64,000 nucleotides of DNA from Curvularia sp. ZM96 (GCA_022457065.1 JAJGBQ010000003.1:1240001-1304000), one strand, 5' to 3'. Shown: positions 12,116 through 22,315, numbered from the stretch's first letter. Notes: generated by a model not told the origin, from the sequence alone. Translations and numbers: made by a program.

Positions 12116-13590
12116 AGTGGGCGAGGAGGCTGTTTAAGTCGTTTTGGTTACGAGTTGAGGATATCCACGGCGACACGTCGCCAATCCAGGGTGCCGTGCA
12201 GAAATCTTCAGTAGGGCAAAGGGTAAAAGTCCCTTGATCGTAATTTTCAGTGCAGACACAAATAGTACAAGTGTGCTTTGTGAATCCTGTAGACTCTTGC
12301 AATCATCGAAGTGCCGCTACCTTGTATAAGATCAAAGCGAGGTGGCAAAAAATGATATATTCCTCACAGCGGAAACTGATGTTGTGCGTCTTTTTTTCCC
12401 TACGAGAACTACAGTCGAAGAATCTGTTCTTCTTGGGTGGGAAGCAATCAGCCAAAGCCCAGAGTGAGCAGTGCCAGAAGAAAAACTGGGTAGTAGCAGT
12501 TCTTTCCCTCACTCCATGAGTGCAATTGGACAATGTTCTGTAGGGTGGTTCGCGGTTCTTTGGTTGACGAGCTAGAAGTGACGTTGGGCGCTGGTCAACA
12601 GCCAATCTATTTTTGCGCAGATAAAATGTACGTGAATTGTTGATGAAGAAGGAAAGGGCAGATGTCGCGTGGATTTAACATTACTTCCATGGTTAATTTA
12701 GCCAAGAACCATCAACGTAGTACCCGTATTTGCAATTCATTATCTCTGACCAGCTTCCGGATCTTGCAATCAAGAATGGTTCACACCACCCACTACCTTC
12801 AGCCGGCCTGCGAACATAGTAGATTTTACACTGGCCTTGATTCTTAGTACATTGAAATTCGTGATCAGCATCATACTTGGTTCCAGTCTGGCGTTTTCTA
12901 AGCATGACTCATGCAGAACATCACAGATATGCTTGCATTCATCACACTGCAACAAACAAAAAGTCTAGTGGTTTGGTCTGATCAACTCTTCTGGTTGTAG
13001 TCTCATAATTTAGACCTGATGTAATGAAGATTCATGAACACAGTTGCTTCTTGCTGTCCGAAGTCTCTTCGGACTGATACGGCTTGGCAAACCCACTCAA
13101 ATGACACAAGGTAATGTAGAAAGTTGATTGAGCAGAGAATCTGGGGTTCATGAGGTGGCCGAATTTGGTGGCTGCGAGTGTGGCTATGCTGTATATGCCT
13201 TGCGTAACCTTGATATGATGGACAGATATACAGTGAGACGAGAGCAGAAAGCAGAAGATGCTGCTTTCCTGGACATGGCTGGAAACAGATTTGGAAAAGC
13301 ACTTGAGGAATGCTGAACTACATCGATGCCAAGGCCATATTACCAAAGGAGGTGAGGCTGCTCGGAACAACATCGGCCCCACAGAGGTTCGAGCTTCAAC
13401 GTGAGCGCGTCCAGCCTTCTAGCCTACTATCCCAAACCAACAACCCCGTATCGCCAAATCACACCCACCGAGCACGACACCCAAATCATCTATTGGAACG
13501 AGATTGCGATTTTTGGAGCCTCACACAAAACATTGCAAACGAGCGCAAAGATGCCACAACCTCGTAAGGCGCGTCGCATACCAATGGACC
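12116..13590. other. 1.5-kb intergenic region with no convincing gene
   Basis: It contains the promoter of the MFS gene and the upstream region of the INO80F gene. A minus-strand cysteine-containing ORF at 12693-12905 (70 codons; six Cys counting FQCTKNQGQC, GWCEP and NCKYG, no credible signal peptide in frame) could be a remnant of a small secreted protein but is too weak to call. A short hairpin sits at 13056-13074. Confidence 0.4.
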
Positions 13591-14430
13591 ATGCCATTTA
13601 CTAAACAGCCACGTCTAGCATCCCGCGCAATCGCTTCCAAAGACCTGCCGCCATCCGTCGAAACCGCCTATTACCGGAAATGTATTGAACTACGTCGCCG
13701 AATAACCGACATCGAAGACAACAATGACGGCACGCGCCTGCGAATAACCCGTCTGAATCGCGGGATCCAGAAGATGCGCCTTGAGCGCGCCTTTCTCCTC
13801 GAACAACTAAACAAGCACATGGAGTACAACGTCGATGACAGCGACCGAAGTAGCAGCCCACCACCCACTCCAACAGACAAGCCGCTTCGCAGCAAGCGGA
13901 GCCACAACAGGAAGGGTACTCCTCCCCTTGGCGCCGCCGGTGGCGCCAGCAGCACTGCGGGCGGTGAGAGCGAGAGACCAGGACCGGAAGGAAGGATAGG
14001 AGCGATAAGCCAGATCTCACATAGCGTGAACCCCGTTAGCAGCGCGCAGAGCACTCCAGATCCTGGACGACCACAGAGCAACTACTTCGGCAACTCTGGC
14101 GGCAGCACCGCTGCCACAGCCGCGAGCCCGCCTACCAGCGGTGTCAACGGCGTAGCTGCACCATCGCTCCCTCCACTACACTCTCTTCCCCCGCTGCAAC
14201 CCCAGCAACCAGCGCAGCCTTCATCCCAGCCTCAACGCCAGTATTTCGATCCCGCCTACGACGAACAGCGTCCCGCAGCCGCGACGACCAACGACGAAGA
14301 AGGCGGTCGAGGACGCGCTCACTCTGGTGCCGCCCAACACCCTCCAGCATCGACGGCTGAAGCGGCCCCTGCGCCGCAGAATGGTGACACGGAGATGACA
14401 GATGCGAGCTTCACTGCCGTCAACCGGTAG
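13591..14430 (+). CDS. INO80 complex subunit F-domain protein
   Basis: Probably a chromatin-remodelling INO80-complex subunit related to animal TFPT/INO80F. The N-terminal 70 residues hold the diagnostic block: SVETAYYRKCIELRRRITDIE, then RLRITRLNRGIQKMRLERAF and LLEQLNKHMEYNVDDSD, a basic amphipathic helical pair. The remainder is a disordered Ser/Pro/Gln/Ala-rich tail with an SQPQRQYFDPAYDEQRP segment and an acidic TEMTDASF end. The start is chosen at ATG 13591 (MPFTKQPRLASRAIASKD) for 279 residues, with A at -3. The frame is open upstream to 13504. A GTAAGG at 13564 and a TACTAAACAG at 13599 would also allow a 45-nt intron removing the MPFTKQ codons, so the exact N-terminus is uncertain. 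Confidence 0.72.
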   Translation: MPFTKQPRLASRAIASKDLPPSVETAYYRKCIELRRRITDIEDNNDGTRLRITRLNRGIQKMRLERAFLLEQLNKHMEYNVDDSDRSSSPPPTPTDKPLRSKRSHNRKGTPPLGAAGGASSTAGGESERPGPEGRIGAISQISHSVNPVSSAQSTPDPGRPQSNYFGNSGGSTAATAASPPTSGVNGVAAPSLPPLHSLPPLQPQQPAQPSSQPQRQYFDPAYDEQRPAAATTNDEEGGRGRAHSGAAQHPPASTAEAAPAPQNGDTEMTDASFTAVNR

Positions 14431-15150
14431 GACGATTGCACGGACCAGTAGGAGAAGCGGCAGCGGCAGCAGCAGCAGCAGCACACGACATGTAGTAGCA
14501 ACGGCGTTAAACGGCTGGGTACTTGCTATAACGCTATCATCTCTTTTTCCTCACTTGTTCCCTGGACTTCTGCTATTGAGGCGCGCATATACTTGTTTGC
14601 TCTTTCCTTTTCTTTTCTTTTTTGAGGATCTCGGATTGTATTAGTAGCGATAAAAATGACGCTTGGTTGCCCCCTCGCCTTGTCACGAGTGGTGGGCGCC
14701 TGGTATTCCGGTTTAATAGATTCAAGTTTGACTGCATGCTATGAGGCCTCGTTCTTGTGGAGTCAAAGTGCATTCGAATACTCATGCTACCAAATGACTT
14801 GAAGGTGATTGTGTCTGTCGGAGACTGAAAAGAGAGACTACGATGCAATTAGGAAATCAACTTCATTATTAGGTACTATCGAGCACGTATGATTCATTGG
14901 TGATGGTTAATAAAGCATCACAACTGGAGTGCCGTCAGCGATCACAACTATGTGCTGCACAATCAACCAGCCTTCCTTTCTGTCACTTATTCACTCTGCC
15001 CACTGGAGCATCTTCACTGTGAACTTTCCGTGAATAGCAAAGACACCGAAGCCTGACAATCCTTGCAGAAGAGGAACACCAGCTATCCTTGGAGTTCACA
15101 GCGATTGAAACACACCTCGATAAGAAGTGGACATAAGTATCCCTCTATCC
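14431..15150. other. Convergent intergenic region
   Basis: 720 bp of 3' flanking sequence between the INO80F-type gene and the RRM-like gene. It opens with a GCA/GCAGCAG-rich run just after the stop (14455-14485), followed by a CT-rich stretch (14600-14630). No gene is supported. Confidence 0.45.
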
Positions 15151-17030
15151 TTAATCCTCGTAGTGAACACCTTTTGCAAGCTCACATGGATCGGGTGCGG
15201 AAACGATGTTGCAATGCTCCCAGTCTTCGTCGTCTACAAGCTCGCGCTTGAAGTTGAGGGCGTGGTAGATGCTGGCAAAGCGGAACTCGACATATTCGTA
15301 CTAAAGCGCCTCAGTTAGTAGGTATTCCTTCAGCTTTAAAAATGTGAAAAGCAACTTACCCCGCGTGAGTTCTTCGCCCGTTTGATGCAATCTATCTCGC
15401 GCTTGTTGCTTTGGCCCTTTCCCCGAGCGAGATCCATGAGCTGAGCATCGGTATACTGTACGTCTCCAGTAGCTCGGACGCAACGAGTAATGTCTCGATC
15501 AATGCAGCTTTGGATGATGTCGTTGGTGGAGTTTGGGCCTTCAGCAAGCTCAACGAACACCACAGCCTTTTTGTTATCTCCGACAACCTCGATACCGTTC
15601 ATGGTCTCGTCGTAGTACTTCTTGCAACCATCAGCTGTGAGAAACTTGACAAGGGCGGTGGATGAGCCGGGCTCTGGCATAGAGATGGACTCGAGCTTCC
15701 CGCCCCAAACCAAAGCTTGCAGTTTGTTGATACTGGTGACGGCTGCAACACCCTTCAGTATGCACGTACGGCAACCTGCTCCTGGTATGAGTTAGCATTC
15801 AGAAATTGAGAGAGAACACCATTGACTTACGGTTGTCGCGCACCGTCTGCGAAGGCCATGTTGCTATGTTGTTGACTGACTGGTTGGATTCTGGCTTATG
15901 TTCTTGGACACTTGGCTCTGCTTTGGGAAGAATGTTGAGCATGTACTTGACCAGCCCAGCAACATCATCGAGTGTCTCAAGCGAGATGTACTTTTCTTCT
16001 ACCAGTATGGAACAGAACTTGAGAAAGTCACCGTCGACATCCTTCAGTGTCTGCTTAATGGATTCAGCTGTGCGTGTCGTCGGTCCTTTACCTAGAACTT
16101 TGTTGATGTAGGTTGCGATAGCAAATCCAAACCGCGTTTTGAGGGCCTCGACGCTCTTCTGATCGATGTCTACGGCGGGGGTATACGTTTGCCGCAACTT
16201 CCTCGAGACGACCTTGATAAGCTGTGGCGCACCTCCGACGGTGTCTGGAAGAGCATCGATGAAGGCAGCGGCTTTATGCATATATTCATCTTCGAGCTCG
16301 GCTTGCGTGGGGCGTACAGTGTCTTCTTTTCCTTCGGAAGATTCCTCTAAATCCTGTTTACCGGCAACAGACTGTTTAGGAGCCGCTTCCTCAGAAACTG
16401 TTGGACCAGTTAGTTCGGTCTTCGAGGGGTCTGAGCGACCTTCAGCCGGGGTTGTGTTCTTGTTCTGGTCGGACCCGGAGCTGTTGTTAGTAGCAACCGT
16501 GCAAAGCGAGGAAGTCATAAGGTTCAGGCGAGCGAAAAGTTCTCCGAGCGCATCGGAATCACTAGACTCGACAATATCTTTCTGAGACTGAGCCGCTTTG
16601 ACATCGGACATCGGTGATGCAACTACAGGTCTAAATTCCAAGGTTAGTCGAGTTTTTGTTGCCCAATTATGAGCCTCTCAACAGCGGCAACAAATACTCA
16701 CAACTCAACAACCTTGGGCTCAACCTTGGCTGGTCCAGCAACAGGAGAGGAAATGGCAGACATAGTGGACGGCGAATGCTGAGTCGAAACAGCAGGCCGC
16801 TGTGCAACAGTTGCAACCATTTTGACGGCACATTTCTTGAGTTTCACTGTACCGGAATTTTCCACCGGCTGTACAGCAAGGTTGGTGGGCACCTTCTGTG
16901 AGAAGCCGGCACCTGGTGCTGCCCAAGAAACGGCACCCGACAGGGCTCGTGAAGACGCTTTCGACGAAGCTGGTGACTTGAAGCCACCCGGAGACACTGG
17001 GGCCTTGTTTGCGTATCGTGAACGGTCCAT
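15151..17030 (-). CDS. RRM-like domain protein of unknown role
   Basis: Four exons: 17030-16702, 16630-15831, 15781-15360 and 15300-15151, with introns of 71, 49 and 59 nt; 566 residues. The first ~190 residues are low-complexity (SPSTMSAISSPVAGPAKVEP, then Glu/Ser-rich). A central helical region follows, with QLIKVVSRKLRQTYTPAVDI and LKTRFGFAIATYINKVLG. The C-terminal ~190 residues look like an RRM-type fold: AGCRTCILKGVAAVTSINKL, ALVWGGKLESISMPE, STALVKFLTADGCKKYYDET, and after an insertion VEFRFASIYHALNFKREL. I recall this C-terminal module as a widespread uncharacterised fungal family, often ending DDEDWEHCNI as here. RNA binding is inferred from fold only. The start at 17030 (MDRSRYANKAP) has A at -3; an in-frame ATG at 17174 would add 48 low-complexity residues. 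Confidence 0.78.
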
Positions 17031-17908
17031 GATGGCAAGTAGTTGAGACAGTGGGGGTGAGCTTGTTTGTTTACAGGTATCAGAACGCGAGGGTGACGGC
17101 GGAGGCGAAAGTCGAGACGTTGAGCAGATCTCTATATCGAAGGAAGGATCACTCTCAGCTTCGATAGTGTACACTTGTGAGGTCCGATCCTGGGGGATGC
17201 GGTTGAGGATGATGAAGCTGAAAGAAGATGGTTAGTTAGCGAGGCTGTGTAGAGGTGAAGGATGTTTTTGCTTTACCACTAGGGTATCGGCCGACAGAGA
17301 AGTTCTCAATGCCGCGAATACAGTCGTCCAAACGAGCTTGATATAGCGTGTCGTCGCTTGGCATCAGTTCAGAGCTGGTTTGAGAGAAACATTGTTAGGT
17401 TTGGGTGATGGTGGAAAGTCAAGTGAAGAGGGTGGCAGAGGTGCAGGTCGTGATTGCTCCGTCTAGTGCGTGACAATAATCAAGCGGGTCCTCGCGGTGA
17501 TATGGACAAACGAGCATCACATGGTCCGATGCCGGACTCGCGAACAGCGAGCACAGCGTGTAAGAAACAGAAAGTAATAAAGAGAAGACAGAGGCTTGAC
17601 AGACATGAGAAATATGTGAGCGTTTACTGAGGCCCCAAAACGGTATCCACATCCTTAATTTAGCTTTTTCTGGAAGGTGAGTGAGCATTAGAAACTCATT
17701 CTATCAGCAGCATAGACGACGTGAAGGCATATATGACGTAAACACAGAGACGCATAACCGTAGGCACGAGCAATGTACAGCATACTCATCAGCACATGCA
17801 GATGAATCCATGCATTGATTTAGGAGCAAAGGCATATTGAACTGGGCGCCGCTATGCCACAGCATCAGTGACACTTATCGGGTAAGCTATTCAGCCTGAA
17901 ACGGCATT
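17031..17908. other. Intergenic region between two minus-strand genes
   Basis: 878 bp holding the upstream region of the RRM-like gene and the 3' flank of STE14. A 5'-UTR intron is possible near 17100-17290 but cannot be shown. The 89-codon minus ORF at 17419-17688 has no recognisable feature. Confidence 0.4.
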
Positions 17909-18808
17909 CTATATAAAAGGTATCCAGACGCGCGTCCGTGCCTTGTACGCTCTGTAATCTTCGCCGAAAAACTCCAGCAGATGCTTCTCTTCGTCTGTTT
18001 GAGTCAGTCTGTGTTTGTTGTTTGCAAGCAGTAGGAATCGCAGCTTACGGAAAATGCGTTTCTTGAAGAAGATCCACAGAACACTAGTATATCCCAGGAA
18101 GCAAACAACGTTGCCAAGCATGAGTTGTGTGCCAATGCCCCACCAGAAGAAACCAAAGTATGAGGGATGCCGGAAGTAGTGGTATAGCCCGTGTGTCACC
18201 AATTCATGCCCCTCGTTTTTGCTCGATTGAACCATGTGGTTGAAATTGGTACCTGCTTGTATCATGGCCGTACTGCGGACAGTCTGTCCCATGACTACCA
18301 GCAAAACACCCGTTGCGATGATCCACGGTGGGTGGACGTACGACTGGTAACCGGGGAAAAAGTAGGATGTAATGATTGTCTCGATAAACGCCATGGTATG
18401 GGCCATGCGGTATTGATCGCCGTTGGTAAGAAGAAACGATGCCACCTTGGCAACTGGAGTGTTGTACGCAGCTGTCGTATAGAACTCGAGGAAGTGGAAG
18501 ACGGAGAGTGTGCTCAGGAACAGGCAAGGTCGCCATAGATGGCTGCCATGGTATGCAAGAAGCGCAGCTCCCGCAAGGCCAGACACAAGAGCACAGCCTA
18601 AGCAAAAGGCGCGCACAGCAATGCCTGAGAGCGAACGTTTACCGTGAGGGTAGAACTCTAACGGCATGGCATTCGGCTGGATAGCGGGAGCTCCATTCGG
18701 GGGGACCCTGTCTCTACTCCGAGGAGCCCAGGGCCCGTTACTGTTTCCATTCGCACGATCTATAACTGGCGAGACATCGGCACTCGAGGATGAGCCGTTC
18801 GAAGACAT
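17909..18808 (-). CDS. STE14: Protein-S-isoprenylcysteine O-methyltransferase (STE14/ICMT)
   Basis: ER membrane enzyme that methylates the C-terminal prenylcysteine of CaaX proteins such as Ras, Rho and a-factor-type pheromone. Two exons: 18808-18049 and 17994-17909; 281 residues. There are hydrophobic helices (VRAFCLGCALVSGLAGAALL; WIIATGVLLVVMGQTVRSTA), the catalytic core FNHMVQSSKNEGHELVTHG, the diagnostic RHPSYFGFFWWGIGTQ, and the C-terminal EEKHLLEFFGEDYRAYKART. The 54-nt intron (18048-17995, GTAAGC...ACAG) is a multiple of three and stop-free, so the genomic frame runs straight through it. I remove it because KKRIFHEEKHLLEFFG then matches the family. Start ATG 18808 (MSSNGSSSSADVSP) is preferred over ATG 19015, whose extra 69 residues look non-coding. 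Confidence 0.9.
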   Translation of the reverse strand: MSSNGSSSSADVSPVIDRANGNSNGPWAPRSRDRVPPNGAPAIQPNAMPLEFYPHGKRSLSGIAVRAFCLGCALVSGLAGAALLAYHGSHLWRPCLFLSTLSVFHFLEFYTTAAYNTPVAKVASFLLTNGDQYRMAHTMAFIETIITSYFFPGYQSYVHPPWIIATGVLLVVMGQTVRSTAMIQAGTNFNHMVQSSKNEGHELVTHGLYHYFRHPSYFGFFWWGIGTQLMLGNVVCFLGYTSVLWIFFKKRIFRKLRFLLLANNKHRLTQTDEEKHLLEFFGEDYRAYKARTRVWIPFI

Positions 18809-19162
18809 GATTGCTGCGAGTAGGGAGGAGCAGCTGAGGTATGCGGGGACTTTCGAAATGGTTTCACGAAAGGGCAGAGGACGATGTTGCGGACATGGTT
18901 TTATGCAGCACCAAAGAAAAGGACGTACAACTGCGGGACTGCTGCCCGAGTTGCGGTAGGATAGGACAATAGCAAGGCTCGAAGGAATGTTAGACTTTAG
19001 GCCATTGTTCTCCATGCCGCATCTCGTCAGCCGGAAGTCCGCACGCTAGTCTCATCGTGGCATAGCTTGTCGAGATACATCCCCGCAACTTCTGGACTCC
19101 ACCATCATCTAGTGCAACGTTCCCAGACGAAAGAGACTATCAGAATCTCGCGTAAAGCTACC
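18809..19162. promoter_or_regulatory. Divergent promoter of STE14 and acetyltransferase
   Basis: 354 bp between divergent start codons. No TATA box or named site is clear. Confidence 0.35.
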
Positions 19163-19869
19163 ATGGATGCCGTCGAAAACAAGGCGCGTAAAGAGCGAGG
19201 CGAGCTCTACTATGCGTTTGCACCGGAACTGGTAGCTGAGCGGGCACGATGCAAACGCGCCTGTGCCAGGTACAACAAGGCCGGAGACGTCTCACGAAGG
19301 AAACTCACTGAACTGTTTCGAGAGTATGTATAGGTCTTTGCAGCAGCAAGGTTTTGTTTTCACACTTTGTGTCCAGCATCATCCAAGACAAGACCCCTCT
19401 GCCACCACAAATACAATCAGCAGAAGAAGACGACAGGCTGTTTGAGAACGACCCATGGGTTGAGGCGCCCCTCGCCATGGACTATGGATATAATGTTCGC
19501 TTTGGGGAGAATGTCTTTGTCAACTTTAACTCTGTTTTCCTGGACACCTGTCTGATCACCATCGGCTCGCGTACGCTTGTCGGCCCGAACTGTAGCTTTT
19601 ACTCCGGCACTCATCCTCTTGACCCTGCCCTTCGCAACGGTACTCAGGGACCTGAGCTTGGCAAGGAAATCCATGTTGGAGAGGACTGCTGGATTGGTGG
19701 GAACGTATGTATACTGCCAGGGGTCACCATCGGGAAGGGCAGCGTTGTTGGCGCTGGCAGCATTGTCACAAAAAGCGTGCCTGATTTTACGGTGGTGGCA
19801 GGTAATCCTGCTCGATTCATCCGCAAGATTGAGACAAGTATGGATCCTGCGCAAAACAATGGACCGTAG
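19163..19869 (+). CDS. Maltose/galactoside-type O-acetyltransferase (left-handed beta-helix)
   Basis: Acetyl-CoA-dependent sugar acetyltransferase of the NodL/LacA/Maa group. Two exons: 19163-19323 and 19377-19869, with a 53-nt intron; 217 residues. The N-terminal Maa domain reads KARKERGELYYAFAPELVAE...RCKRACARYN. The hexapeptide-repeat helix follows: GYNVRFGENVFVNFNSVFLD, then CLITIGSRTLVGPNCSFYSG. The catalytic His is in YSGTHPLDPALR. The late coils read IHVGEDCWIGGNVCILPGVT, then IGKGSVVGAGSIVTKSVPDF, and end VVAGNPARFIRKI, the family signature. No signal peptide, so cytosolic. The start at 19163 (MDAVENKARKERG) fits the Maa N-terminus; an in-frame ATG at 19067 adds residues unlike the family. 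The physiological acceptor is unknown. Confidence 0.92.
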
Positions 19870-21052
19870 AGGGATTGTCGCTGACCAGGTACTATTGGCC
19901 AACACGGGCTTCCGTCTGCCATGAGTGTTTGAGTCGATGCAACGCTTTGATCATTCGACATTGGCTCGTTGTCTAAACCTGCACGTTTCATCACTCCCGT
20001 TGCCTGCTATCTCGCGTCCTTGTTCAGCTATATTCTCTGCCACGATGTATAGTATTGAACTGTAATACGGGACAATCGCTCAGCATCATGCATTCAATCT
20101 TGCCGTATTATCCGTCTGCATCAAGAAGGGTGGTGACACATATAGCTGTACTCTAGCGCGTATCAGAGTGTAGTTGGGGATTTCCTCCCTACACAGCTAT
20201 TCCAGAGGTCTTCTGAAAGAGGGACTCCTACTAGTACGATTGTGGTATGGTGACAAAACACATGCCCCAAGGTCCTTTATGCATTGGAAACTTATCTGGC
20301 GTATGTCGCGCAGTATACCCCTATGGGCCGTATTTCGCGCAGCATACCGACGACTCATGGGCCAATTTTCAATCTGCAGGCAATCGTCCAGAGAAAGCCC
20401 AATGGGCGCTGAATAGGTACGACAGGCCTGCGTCGATCCCTGTATGCATGTGGGTCGTTTAGGAATGAGTTTCGACATATGGCTGGGCGGATGATCTCCC
20501 GCAAAGGCGTGAAGTTCGTGCGCCAAGGCCAACGAAACCTTTTCCCAGACGCTGCCAAAACTGTGACACCGGCAGACCAAACATTCGTGACTAATTCCGC
20601 TTTCGGATGCAGTCTAGTGGCTTGAGTAAGACGGCGTGGGTCGTGTGCAGTTCTGGACAACGAGCGCTCGCTTGGTTTCCCTCCAGACCCTGGAGAGGCT
20701 TGATGCACCAAACATGATGCTTCGAAACTGTTGCATCAAGCATTCCGCTAACTGTCCCGCGTATCGGGGAAAGCTTGGTATCTTGTCTGTTGCATCATCA
20801 GACTATCACGTGCACCTCCCGGCATGTCTTGTCATGCCCTTACGATCGGCTTGTCTAGGGAGGAGCACAGGGGAAGCAGGACCCAAGTACAAATAGTCCA
20901 TGACCCACCACCCATTGAATCGCCATCGGACAGGTTCCTCAATCACTAGCAGGCTAATATCTCTCATTTCGTTCTCCCAGCGTCTTTTACGTTCCTTCTA
21001 CGACTACATAATCTTATTCATCCAAAAACGGTAGATCCGCTCCACAATCACT
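19870..21052. other. Intergenic region, upstream of secreted repeat protein
   Basis: 1,183 bp with no supportable gene. Short ORFs on both strands (for example 20174-20416 and 20636-20896 plus) lack features. Near 20886 an ACAAATAG sequence could be a TATA-like element for the gene at 21053, followed by a pyrimidine-rich leader (20940-21010) typical of strongly expressed fungal genes. Confidence 0.4.
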
Positions 21053-22315
21053 ATGAAGTACATTCTCATTGCCTCTCTCCTCACCTCCGCGGCTTACGCT
21101 GCTCCTTACGCCCAGGTCCAGGGCGGCGCTGGTAACCGCGCGAACGGCCAGCAGAACCCGAACAGTCAGGCTCAAAATGGCGGCCAGCGTCAGGGACAGA
21201 ACGGAGCTCAGGGTGCTCAAAACCAGCCTACTGGCCAGGGTGCTGGTATCCAGAACGGTCAGACCCCAACCGCAAATGACCTTGCCACTGCGGTTTCCAA
21301 CTGGATGGCCGATACCTCCATGGTCTCCAACTTCCTCAACACCGGTGCCAGCATCCAGAACAACGTTGCATTCAAGCAGGCTGCTACCGTTGCCTTCAAC
21401 GCTGAGGTTGATGAGCTCAACCACAAGGCCATCATTGACGCTGCAAACGGCAACGACCCCAATGTCATTGCTGCCAACAGCACCCTTGCAACTGGTGGTT
21501 CTTTCCAGGACGTCGTCGACAAGCTCCAACAAATGTCCATCCAGGGCAAGGCTGCCGTTGGCAACATTGACTTGATCAACCAGAACCGTTGCGTCAACGT
21601 TCTTCCCAACATCGATGCCTACATGGCCTCCACTGGCTCCTCTAGCCAGGCTGTCCGCCCTACCGTCTGCGACCAGACTGGTGTCCAAGGTGGTGTGCAG
21701 GGAACCGGTCCTACCCAGCCCGGCCAGCCTGCGGGTAGCCCTGCTGCCGCTTTCGCCGCTGCTCAGGCCCTTTCCCAAGGAACTGGCAATGGATTGGTTC
21801 AGAACGGAGCGGGCACTGGCAACGCCGGAACTGGTAACGCAGGAACTGGCAATGCTGGTACTGGCAATGCTGGTACTGGCAATGCTGGTACCGGTAACGC
21901 TGGAACTGGTAACGCTGGAGCTGGTAACGCTGGAACTGGAAACACCGGTACTGGCAACGCCGCAGCTGGTACTGGCAACGCTGGTGCTGCAGGTGCCGCT
22001 AACGGAGCCGCTGGACAACAGACTCCCCAGCAAGGACAGCAGCAAGGACAGCAGCAAGGACAGCAGGGTCAGCAAGGTCAAGGTGCCCAGCAAGGACAGC
22101 AAGGACAGCAAGGACAGCAAGGTCAGCAAGGTCAGCAAGGTCAGCAAGGTCAGCAAGGTCAAGGTGCCCAGCAAGGACAGCGAGGCCAGCAAGGCCAGGC
22201 TGCTCAGCAAGGTCAAGGAGCCCAAGGTGCTAATGGCGCTGCTGCTGGAAAGCAAAACGGTGCTGGAAAGCAAAATGGTGCTGCAGCCGGTCAGCAGAAC
22301 GGTGGCCAGGCCTAG
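21053..22315 (+). CDS. Secreted low-complexity repeat protein (GTGNA and QQGQ repeats)
   Basis: Single exon, 420 residues. It begins with a clear signal peptide (MKYILIASLLTSAAYAAPYA, cleavage likely after AYA), then a Gln/Asn/Gly-rich linker. A folded-looking domain of about 130 residues comes next (TANDLATAVSNWMADTSMVS ... NIDLINQNRCVNVLPNIDAY ... RPTVCDQTG) with two Cys. About ten GTGNA pentapeptide units follow (about 21810-21990), then a QQGQ-rich region (about 22020-22215), ending in a short KQNGA/GGQA tail. No transmembrane or GPI signal is visible, so it is probably extracellular or cell-wall associated. Function unknown. The fungal hydrophobic-surface or adhesin type is possible but not supported by a named domain. 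The antisense strand is open through almost the whole gene because of the repeat codons. Confidence 0.85.
   Translation: MKYILIASLLTSAAYAAPYAQVQGGAGNRANGQQNPNSQAQNGGQRQGQNGAQGAQNQPTGQGAGIQNGQTPTANDLATAVSNWMADTSMVSNFLNTGASIQNNVAFKQAATVAFNAEVDELNHKAIIDAANGNDPNVIAANSTLATGGSFQDVVDKLQQMSIQGKAAVGNIDLINQNRCVNVLPNIDAYMASTGSSSQAVRPTVCDQTGVQGGVQGTGPTQPGQPAGSPAAAFAAAQALSQGTGNGLVQNGAGTGNAGTGNAGTGNAGTGNAGTGNAGTGNAGTGNAGAGNAGTGNTGTGNAAAGTGNAGAAGAANGAAGQQTPQQGQQQGQQQGQQGQQGQGAQQGQQGQQGQQGQQGQQGQQGQQGQGAQQGQRGQQGQAAQQGQGAQGANGAAAGKQNGAGKQNGAAAGQQNGGQA
21810..21990 (+). repeat. In-frame 15-bp tandem repeats encoding GTGNA
   Basis: About eleven degenerate copies of a 15-bp unit (GGTACTGGCAACGCT-like) in frame in the secreted protein. 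Third positions vary between copies (GGAACTGGTAACGCT, GGTACTGGCAATGCT), and a block of near-identical copies around 21846-21895 suggests recent unit duplication. Confidence 0.85.
22020..22215 (+). repeat. In-frame CAGCAAGG-type repeats encoding QQGQ
   Basis: Runs of 9-bp and 12-bp units (CAGCAAGGA / CAGCAAGGT) encode QQG and QGQ. A longer block (AGGTCAAGGTGCCCAGCAAG) occurs twice, near 22074 and 22155, so part of the array seems to have duplicated as a unit. Confidence 0.8.

Noticed and set aside
13504..13590. Extended N-terminus of the INO80F-type protein from 13504
   Set aside because: The extra residues (MRFLEPHTKHCKRAQ...) look non-coding, and ATG 13591 has a better context; left as an uncertainty only.
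17419..17688. 89-codon minus-strand ORF upstream of the RRM-like gene
   Set aside because: No domain and no clear splicing to a neighbour; more likely intergenic or 5' UTR sequence.
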